Assembly (NCBI RefSeq): GCF_009617895.1
Contig: NZ_BLAW01000001.1
Span: forward strand, 611,001 to 675,000
DNA length: 64,000 nucleotides
Direction: 5' to 3'
Source of the DNA: Prolixibacter sp. SD074
GTDB taxonomy: Bacteria > Bacteroidota > Bacteroidia > Bacteroidales > Prolixibacteraceae
In this document: piece by piece, positions 58,376 through 64,000 of the stretch
How the letters are laid out: the number at the start of each line of letters is the position of its first letter
How positions within the stretch are numbered: position 1 is the stretch's first letter
Translations under genes and position numbers: made by a program
Notes under the pieces: model-generated
The model's database searches: none
The model's input: only the letters and a program-made list of their open reading frames with translations
What the model was told of the DNA's origin: nothing

Positions 58376-60483
58376 TATTGTTCCTTCTTCGCAATGCTCA
58401 ATCCCAGCCGAATTTTATGGTATGGAATTTTACCGTTCAGGTGCTCGTAAATTGGTTTTAACTCATGTTTTAAACCGGGTGTCCGTAACGCTTCTTCAAT
58501 TTTTTGTAGCTCTTCCTTTTCGAGAAATTCCTGCAACGAGATGTCGTAATCGCTTTGGTACAAATAAGCCAGGTGCGAGCAAACCGTAACAATATTCAGG
58601 TTTAACCGTTCGGCAATTTCTTCAGGTGTGTATCCCTTTTTCAGGAAATTGTAGGTTGTTTGATACCGATTGGCTGCTTTCTTGTCATTCGTATTGCCAA
58701 ACTGGTTGAAATCCATGATGGCCCGTATGAAGATGATGCCAAACTGTTCATACTTGAATTCGCCAACACCGGAAATCTGCCGCATGGCAAATTCGGTGGT
58801 TGGTTTAGTGGTTGCCATTTGCTTCAACGTGGCATCGGAAAAGATGATGTAGGGTGGGACATTCCGTTCTGTCGCCAGGTTTTTCCGAACACTTCGGAGG
58901 TGCTCGAACAGCGCATTGTCCAGTTCTTCCACCTTGCTTTGTGGCTGCTTCTTTTCCTGTTGCTGCTTCCAGCGATTTTCTGCTTCTTCGGGTGAAACCA
59001 GGTTGATTTTCTTTCCATCAAAAAGGACATCCCGGCTCAGCGACGTTAGTTTCAGTTTGTTTCCGTCGTTATAAGCTACTTCGAATAACCCTATGTTGAG
59101 CATCTGTAACAGGTACTCCTGCCAATCCCGGTAAGAAATATCACGACCAGCACCGTACGTTTTGATTTCGGACCAGCCATTATCAACCAGTTCCTTTCGG
59201 GCAGAACCTCGCAGAATGTCAATTAACAATCCCGAAGATATCTGTTCTTTTACTCTCGCAATGGCAGAAAGCGCTTTCTGTGCAATGACGGTGCCATCAA
59301 AAACTTCCGGCGGATTCTGGCAAACATCGCAATTTCCACAATCCTTATCGTAACCTTCGTTGAAATAGTTGAGCAAAACCCTTCGCCGGCAAGTCCGTGC
59401 ATCGGCAAATTGCTGCATTCGTTCCAGCTTCCGGGTCAGCAAATCTTTCTGGTTACTTTCTTCAATAAACCGTTTCAGTGTTAGTACATCCCGGTAGGAG
59501 TAAAAAAGCAGGGTATCAGCCGGAAGTCCGTCACGGCCTGCCCGTCCGATTTCCTGGTAATAACTTTCAAGGTTTTTCGGCAGGTTGTAATGAATTACCC
59601 AGCGGACATTCGGCTTATCGATACCCATCCCAAATGCTACCGTGGCGCAAACAATCTGAACACGATCGTTGATGAAATCATCCTGAGCAGCCTGCCGTTC
59701 CGAACCTTTCATGCCGGCATGATAACTTACGGCGTCAAGCCCTTCGCTATTAAGATTGTTGGCCAGTTGCTCAGTTTGTTTTCGGCTCAGACAGTAAATG
59801 ATGCCGGCCTGGTTTTTTCGTTTGCCAACAAACCGTTTGATGTTTTCATATTTTTCCCTTCCGGGAAGAACGGTGATGCTCAGGTTTTCGCGGTCGAACG
59901 AACTAATGAATGTCTGAGGCTTCCGCAAACCCAATTGCCGTATAATATCGTTCCGGGTGATACGGTCGGCTGTTGCTGTCAGTGCTATAATGGGAACCTT
60001 GAATTCGCGCGAAAGAAAGTTTAGCTGCGTGTATTCGGGCCTGAAATCGTGCCCCCACTGGGAAATACAATGCGCTTCGTCAACGGCAAACAGGCTGATA
60101 TCGATGGTTTTGATTTGGCGGTAAAAATCCTGTGAAAGCAGTTTTTCAGGAGAAACATACAATAATTTGATTTTCGCTGAAATAACATCCCGGAAGATCT
60201 GAACCGATTCCGAAGCTGATATGGTCGAATTCAGGTAGGCTGCGCCGATTCCGTTGGCACGTAGCGCATCTACCTGGTCTTTCATCAGGGAGATGAGCGG
60301 CGAAATGACAATGGCTGTTCCTTTCTGTACTAAAGCCGGAAGCTGAAAACAAAGGGATTTTCCACCGCCGGTAGGCATAATGGCCAAACAATCGCTACCA
60401 TCAAGTATTGCCTGGATAATCTCTTCCTGTAAAGGCCTGAAGGTTTCGTAACCGAAGTATTTCCTAAGGGTTTCGTGTATCAT
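58372..60483 (-). CDS. recQ: ATP-dependent DNA helicase RecQ
   Basis: A 703-residue RecQ helicase. Walker A MPTGGGKSLCFQ (about 36-47), DEAH as VDEAHCISQWGHDF, motif V/VI GRAGRDGLP; RQC zinc ligands CRRRVLL and CGNCDVC (about 375-402); an HRDC domain (about 520-600, DNALFEHLRSVRKNLA); and a C-terminal helix-turn-helix (GYTPEEIAERLNLNIVTV, about 645-665) like that added in many Bacteroidota RecQs. It unwinds recombination and replication intermediates 3' to 5'. Convergent with the GH26 gene and just downstream of the sugar transporter in the opposite reading order. Confidence 0.96.
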   Translation of the reverse strand: MIHETLRKYFGYETFRPLQEEIIQAILDGSDCLAIMPTGGGKSLCFQLPALVQKGTAIVISPLISLMKDQVDALRANGIGAAYLNSTISASESVQIFRDVISAKIKLLYVSPEKLLSQDFYRQIKTIDISLFAVDEAHCISQWGHDFRPEYTQLNFLSREFKVPIIALTATADRITRNDIIRQLGLRKPQTFISSFDRENLSITVLPGREKYENIKRFVGKRKNQAGIIYCLSRKQTEQLANNLNSEGLDAVSYHAGMKGSERQAAQDDFINDRVQIVCATVAFGMGIDKPNVRWVIHYNLPKNLESYYQEIGRAGRDGLPADTLLFYSYRDVLTLKRFIEESNQKDLLTRKLERMQQFADARTCRRRVLLNYFNEGYDKDCGNCDVCQNPPEVFDGTVIAQKALSAIARVKEQISSGLLIDILRGSARKELVDNGWSEIKTYGAGRDISYRDWQEYLLQMLNIGLFEVAYNDGNKLKLTSLSRDVLFDGKKINLVSPEEAENRWKQQQEKKQPQSKVEELDNALFEHLRSVRKNLATERNVPPYIIFSDATLKQMATTKPTTEFAMRQISGVGEFKYEQFGIIFIRAIMDFNQFGNTNDKKAANRYQTTYNFLKKGYTPEEIAERLNLNIVTVCSHLAYLYQSDYDISLQEFLEKEELQKIEEALRTPGLKHELKPIYEHLNGKIPYHKIRLGLSIAKKEQY

Positions 60484-60521
60484 GGATATGAAAAATTTAA
60501 AAATTATCTGTTACGGGGAAA

Positions 60522-61859
60522 TCAGGAAGAAACTTTTCGGCCAATGGTTTCTATTTCCAATTCTTCCAACGATTTGCCTTTTGTTTCGACTAATGCAAAG
60601 TGATAAAACAGGATACTTAACAATGTCGCGGCGAAGAAGAAGGCAAAAACCCATCCGACGCCAATTTTTGCCGATACCACCGGAAACAACAGGGCAATCA
60701 CAAAGTTGAAAAACCAGTGAGAGAAAGATCCGATGGCTGCTCCACGTGAACGAACATTGTTGGGGAACATTTCCGACAGGATAACCCAAATAACGGCTCC
60801 TTGTGAGAACGCGAAAAACGCAATGTACCCAACAAGGTATGCCAACAACTGGTATCCTGCATAATTGCCGGTAATGTACGACCAGGCAAATAGTCCGAGA
60901 AATACAGACATACCGGTAGCCCCCACATAAAGCAGGAATTTACGCCCGAACCGATCGATAAAAATCATGGCAACAATGGTAAAGACCAGGTTAGTTACTC
61001 CAATCAACACCGACTGGTACATGGCGGATTCGGCGGAGAAACCGGCAACCCGGAAGATATCTGTCGAGTAATACATGATGACATTGATTCCGGCCATTTG
61101 GTTAAACATCCCGACGGCAATGCCAATCAGCACCAGTTTCAGATAGGGTGGCTTGAACATGAAAGAGTATTTCTTCATTACCTCCTGGTTGAGCGAATCT
61201 TTGATTTGGTGCATCAAAACCTCAGCATTTTCGTAAGGGTTCACTTTCCGGATAACAGTGAGTGCTTCTTCGATTCGGTTCATTTTAACCAGCCAGCGCG
61301 GACTCCTGTCGATAAAGAATAGTAGAAGGAAATAAACGCCTGAAGGGATGGTCCCGGCCAGAAACATCCAACGCCAGTTGCTGTGCCCAATGCTGTCGAT
61401 AATGTAGTTGGAGAAAAATGCCATCAAAATACCGGAAACAATTGCCAGCTGGTTAGTGGCAACCAGACGTCCGCGCAGTTTGGGCGGGGCAATTTCCGAG
61501 ATATACATGGGAGTTAGCACCGATGCGCCACCTACCGCAATTCCGCCAATTAAACGGGCCGTAATGAAAACGGTCAGGTTGGTAGCCAATCCGGCACCAA
61601 TCATCGAAAGGAGAAACATAACAGCCATTAGTTTCAGCATCTGCCGACGGCCAAAAATATCGCCGGGTTTCCCAACGAAAAGTGCTCCAATGATACAGCC
61701 AACCAGGGCCATACTCACGACCACACCTTTCATCGCTTCGGAAAAGCCAAAGAACTGCTGCACATAAAAAATTGTTCCGTTGATGACGGCAGTCTCGAAT
61801 CCAAACATCAGTCCGCCCAGGGCTGCCACAAAGGTGACGAAGTACAAGTGATTTCTCAT
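60522..61859 (-). CDS. MFS sugar porter (XylE-like sugar/H+ symporter)
   Basis: A 445-residue transporter with 12 transmembrane helices. Sugar-porter signatures: GGLMFGFETAVINGT in TM1, GDIFGRRQMLK (the GRR loop), ARLIGGIAVGGASVLTPMYISEIAPPKLRGRL, IDRSPRWL (PESPRWL-like), QMAGINVIMYYS in TM7, FIDRFGRKFLL and a C-terminal ETKGKSLEELE. It imports hexose or pentose with protons. The frame begins at 61892, but MRNHLYFVTF at 61859 is the better start. Confidence 0.92.
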   Translation of the reverse strand: MRNHLYFVTFVAALGGLMFGFETAVINGTIFYVQQFFGFSEAMKGVVVSMALVGCIIGALFVGKPGDIFGRRQMLKLMAVMFLLSMIGAGLATNLTVFITARLIGGIAVGGASVLTPMYISEIAPPKLRGRLVATNQLAIVSGILMAFFSNYIIDSIGHSNWRWMFLAGTIPSGVYFLLLFFIDRSPRWLVKMNRIEEALTVIRKVNPYENAEVLMHQIKDSLNQEVMKKYSFMFKPPYLKLVLIGIAVGMFNQMAGINVIMYYSTDIFRVAGFSAESAMYQSVLIGVTNLVFTIVAMIFIDRFGRKFLLYVGATGMSVFLGLFAWSYITGNYAGYQLLAYLVGYIAFFAFSQGAVIWVILSEMFPNNVRSRGAAIGSFSHWFFNFVIALLFPVVSAKIGVGWVFAFFFAATLLSILFYHFALVETKGKSLEELEIETIGRKVSS

Positions 61860-61966
61860 GATTCGGATAGATCTATTGATTAAGCGCCTCAATATAATGA
61901 TTTTCTGTACAATGGGCAGAACACTTTGATGGGATTGATTTTCAGATGAATGATTATTGCAAAAGA

Positions 61967-61995
61967 AAAACCTGCCTCAATTGAAGCAGGTTTTA
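61967..61995. terminator. Hairpin terminator downstream of ndk
   Basis: AAAACCTGC and GCAGGTTTT form the stem, with TCAATTGA in the loop. It lies 25 bp past the ndk stop in the leftward direction and is followed there by TTTTCTTTTGC, so it probably ends the ndk transcript before the transporter gene. Confidence 0.75.
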
Positions 61996-62019
61996 TTTCA
62001 TCCGAAAGGATTAACTATT

Positions 62020-62487
62020 TTATTGCGGGTAATCTTCCACTTCTTCATCGCAATGCCATTCTTCCGGGCAAAATCTTTCCGTTTCCGAGAAGAAAAAAGC
62101 AGCTTCTTTAACCGCATTTTCGTCACTGTCGGAACCATGAACAGCATTGTGCGAAAGCGACTCGGCAAATAATTTTCGTATGGTACCTTCGCTGGCTTTT
62201 CCCGGATCGGTGTTGCCGATGAGTTTCCGGAATTCAGCCACAGCATTGTCTTTCCTTAGGATGGCAGCCACGATGGGACCAGAAGACATGTAGTTGACTA
62301 GGCCATCGTAAAAGGGTTTTCCTCTGTGGACTTCATAAAATTTGGCGGCTTGCCTTGCCGATAATTTCGTTAATTTAAGCGCTTCCACTTTGAAACCATG
62401 TTCCGTAATCATGCCGAGAATGGGCCCCATCAGGTTACGGCGAACGGCTCCGGGTTTAATCATCGTTAGCGTTGTATTTCCAGCCAT
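62020..62487 (-). CDS. ndk: Nucleoside-diphosphate kinase
   Basis: A 155-residue NDP kinase that equilibrates nucleoside tri- and diphosphates through a phosphohistidine. The active site is HNAVHGSDS with His117; TMIKPGAVRRN at the start and RGKPFYDGLVNYMSSGP are also conserved. The open frame continues to 62607, but the ATG at 62485-62487 (MAGNTTLTMIKPG) is the family start. The tail FCPEEWHCDEEVEDYP is a slight acidic extension. Monocistronic and divergent from the DHH gene. Confidence 0.95.
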   Translation of the reverse strand: MAGNTTLTMIKPGAVRRNLMGPILGMITEHGFKVEALKLTKLSARQAAKFYEVHRGKPFYDGLVNYMSSGPIVAAILRKDNAVAEFRKLIGNTDPGKASEGTIRKLFAESLSHNAVHGSDSDENAVKEAAFFFSETERFCPEEWHCDEEVEDYPQ

Positions 62488-62525
62488 GTTGATAAATTTA
62501 GTTGCAAACAGAAACATCCGTTGGA

Positions 62526-62541
62526 CCGATGAGTTCATCGG
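62526..62541 (-). promoter_or_regulatory. Hairpin in the ndk leader
   Basis: CCGATGA/TCATCGG is a perfect 7-bp stem with a 2-nt loop, 38 bp upstream of the ndk start. It could affect translation or mRNA stability. Confidence 0.35.
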
Positions 62542-62770
62542 GGTTGTTTGTTTATAACGGATGGCAAACAGTATTTTTGTGCGAAAATCACATAGATTTC
62601 TCTTCAATCAAAATTAGGAAATTGAATAGACTGACCGCTAATAATTAGTTGCTGTTAAACATCGTATCAGTTTTTTCTGAAATTGGATCCGTCTCAGGCT
62701 TTATAATTTCTTCCGGTAAAGGGACAGGGAAATAATTAAAAATGTTCAGGTGCGAAACAACCAATATTCC

Positions 62771-62778
62771 TATCTTTG
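62771..62778 (+). promoter_or_regulatory. -7 promoter box for the DHH phosphoesterase gene
   Basis: TATCTTTG matches TAnnTTTG. Transcription would start near 62784, which excludes the earliest possible start at 62776 and supports the TTG at 62806. Confidence 0.6.
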
Positions 62779-62805
62779 CATCTTACGTTTAAAAAGCGAT
62801 CAATT

Positions 62806-63855
62806 TTGAGAAAATTATCCCCCGAAACTATAGCGAAAGTAAAAGAAGCGCTGAGTGAAAATGTCCGGAACATTGTTATCATACCACATGTGAATCCGGA
62901 TGGTGATGCTGTTGGTTCAAGTTTGGGGTTGTGGCGGGTGCTGAAGAAAGCCGGATATGCACCAACGGTTATTTCGCCGACAGATTATCCTGCCTTTTTG
63001 AAGTGGGTGAACGGAACGGATGAAGTGAAGGTGTTCGAGCATGGACCCGCCGTTTGTGAAAAAATTATCAATCATGCCGATTTGTTTTTTTTGCTCGACT
63101 TTAACGCATCCGACAGGGCTGGTGATAAGTTAGGAGCACTTATTGAAAAGGTAACTAAACCCATTATCCTGATTGATCACCATCCCGATCCGGCTGACGT
63201 GACAGAATTGATGTTTTCGCATACCGAGGCCAGCTCAACCGCTGAATTGGTATACAGGTTTGTAGAAAGTCTGGATCTGGATAAATACCTCGACAAGGAT
63301 GCGGCCGAAGCATTGTTCACCGGATTGGTTACCGACACCGGCTCTTTTAGTTACAATGCTTCATCTCCCGATATGTACGAAGTGGTTAGCAGGTTGTTGG
63401 AGAAAGGAGTCGATAAGGATCGAATTAATGACCGTGTTTACAACAACTTTTCAGCACAACGGATGCGGCTTTTAGGTTACAGTCTGGATAAAAAAATGAA
63501 AGTTCTTCCTGAATACCATGCAGCCTATATCTCATTGAGCAGGGAAGAACTGGAGCGCTACCATTTTGAGCCGGGTGATACAGAAGGTTTCGTCAATTAT
63601 CCGCTCTCGATAAGTGATGTGATATTTACGGCCTTGTTTATGGAAAAGGACGATTTGGTGAAAATCTCTTTCCGCTCAAAAGGAGGTTTCCCAACGAACG
63701 AATTTTCCGATATGCATTTTAACGGCGGAGGTCATATAAACGCTTCCGGGGGAGAATCAAGGTTATCGCTCGCCGAAACCATTAAGAAGTTTGAAGAGTT
63801 GTTACCTGAGTTTTCTGCAAAACTAAAAGATGAGCACCGGAAACTCAGACAATGA
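62806..63855 (+). CDS. nrnA: DHH/DHHA1 phosphoesterase (NrnA-like)
   Basis: A 349-residue DHH-family enzyme; NrnA-type members degrade nano-RNA (2-5 nt) and 3'-phosphoadenosine 5'-phosphate. Motifs: HVNPDGDAVGSSLGLW (about 27-42), FLLDFNASDR, ILIDHHPDP (the DHH motif), SSTAELVYRF, GLVTDTGSFSY and a C-terminal DHHA1 domain with the GGGHINASGG motif. It carries the two active-site Mn ions. The start is probably TTG at 62806, 22 bp after the predicted transcription start; the frame itself is open from 62776. Confidence 0.9.
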   Translation: MRKLSPETIAKVKEALSENVRNIVIIPHVNPDGDAVGSSLGLWRVLKKAGYAPTVISPTDYPAFLKWVNGTDEVKVFEHGPAVCEKIINHADLFFLLDFNASDRAGDKLGALIEKVTKPIILIDHHPDPADVTELMFSHTEASSTAELVYRFVESLDLDKYLDKDAAEALFTGLVTDTGSFSYNASSPDMYEVVSRLLEKGVDKDRINDRVYNNFSAQRMRLLGYSLDKKMKVLPEYHAAYISLSREELERYHFEPGDTEGFVNYPLSISDVIFTALFMEKDDLVKISFRSKGGFPTNEFSDMHFNGGGHINASGGESRLSLAETIKKFEELLPEFSAKLKDEHRKLRQ

Positions 63856-63983
63856 ATTCGGAAAAGGAATGGGCAAGGTGAACCGAATTTTAATAAATTA
63901 GCGCTGAAATTTCAAAAACGTCGGAGCATAAGGGTATTTGAAGGCCGGCACATGTAAGTTTGAATAGTTAACGTATAAAATAT

Positions 63984-64000
63984 ATGAAACGTAGGGGATT
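63984..64000 (+). CDS. Start of a further gene (cut by the window end)
   Basis: An ATG at 63984 begins MKRRG and continues out of the window. Preceding AT-rich sequence (63940-63983) suits a promoter. Too short to identify; the start is only a possibility. Confidence 0.3.

Noticed and set aside
63830-63900. Short frame overlapping the end of the DHH gene (MSTGNSDNEF)
   Set aside because: Only about 22 residues and no supporting signal.

Overview
The window looks like a chromosomal segment of a Bacteroidota bacterium, probably an anaerobic or facultative fermenter near Marinilabiliales/Prolixibacteraceae; that rank is inference from gene content. Supporting signs are Bacteroidota-type -7 boxes (TAnnTTTG) upstream of many genes, almost no Shine-Dalgarno sequences, a T9SS-type secreted protease, a fused E1 alpha/beta 2-oxoacid dehydrogenase, many lipoproteins and rubrerythrin. 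I see no rRNA, tRNA, CRISPR array or prophage.

Layout. 0-6.5 kb: a DJ-1/PfpI lipoprotein, an aldo/keto reductase, a DUF2231 plus exported rubrerythrin pair and a pirin, set among decayed genes (a 2H phosphoesterase fragment, two remnants of one methyltransferase start, a YciI-like gene with an in-frame TGA, and a duplicated leader). 6.5-15.8 kb: CorA, an APC permease, an FAH-family hydrolase, a DUF5700 peptidase-like protein, a YccS/FUSC protein, a truncated YiiX-like protein and DeoC. 15.9-19.9 kb: a nitric oxide detoxification module (quinol NO reductase; divergently ric/scdA, an Rrf2 regulator with three cysteines, and a membrane protein). 19.9-23.1 kb: the ruins of an arabinose locus (araB 3' half, GH51 arabinofuranosidase with deletions and a frameshift) followed by an intact aldose 1-epimerase. 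23.4-29.4 kb: 2-oxoacid dehydrogenase E1, arylamine N-acetyltransferase, an unknown protein and a DedA/ATP-grasp fusion. 29.5-32 kb: a 21-nt tandem repeat, a decayed type I restriction-modification locus, a SPOR protein and a 216-bp MITE-like element. 32-37.3 kb: a lipoprotein, a DEAD-box helicase and a large FAD/Fe-S oxidoreductase. 37.6-44.5 kb: an acid-fermentation cluster, pta, a 3-hydroxyacyl-CoA dehydrogenase, two tandem acetate kinases, phosphate butyryltransferase and butyrate kinase. 44.6-54.6 kb: an antiporter, a DUF5060 glycosidase-like lipoprotein, a stand-alone archaeal-type ThrRS editing domain, a lysyl-endopeptidase-like protease and a siderophore/cobalamin ABC transporter. 54.6-64 kb: a small membrane protein, a lipid kinase overlapping an App1-type phosphatase, a GH26 mannanase-like lipoprotein, RecQ, a sugar/H+ symporter, NDP kinase and a DHH phosphoesterase.

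The coherent systems are NO defence, acyl-CoA to acyl-phosphate to acid conversion (acetate and butyrate branches side by side), a probable diacylglycerol/phosphatidate switch, and metal-chelate or cobalamin uptake. The most unusual items are the DedA/ATP-grasp fusion, the overlapping lipid kinase/phosphatase pair, the free ThrRS editing domain, the hydroxyacyl-CoA dehydrogenase lacking a conserved active-site Asn, and the several gene graveyards.
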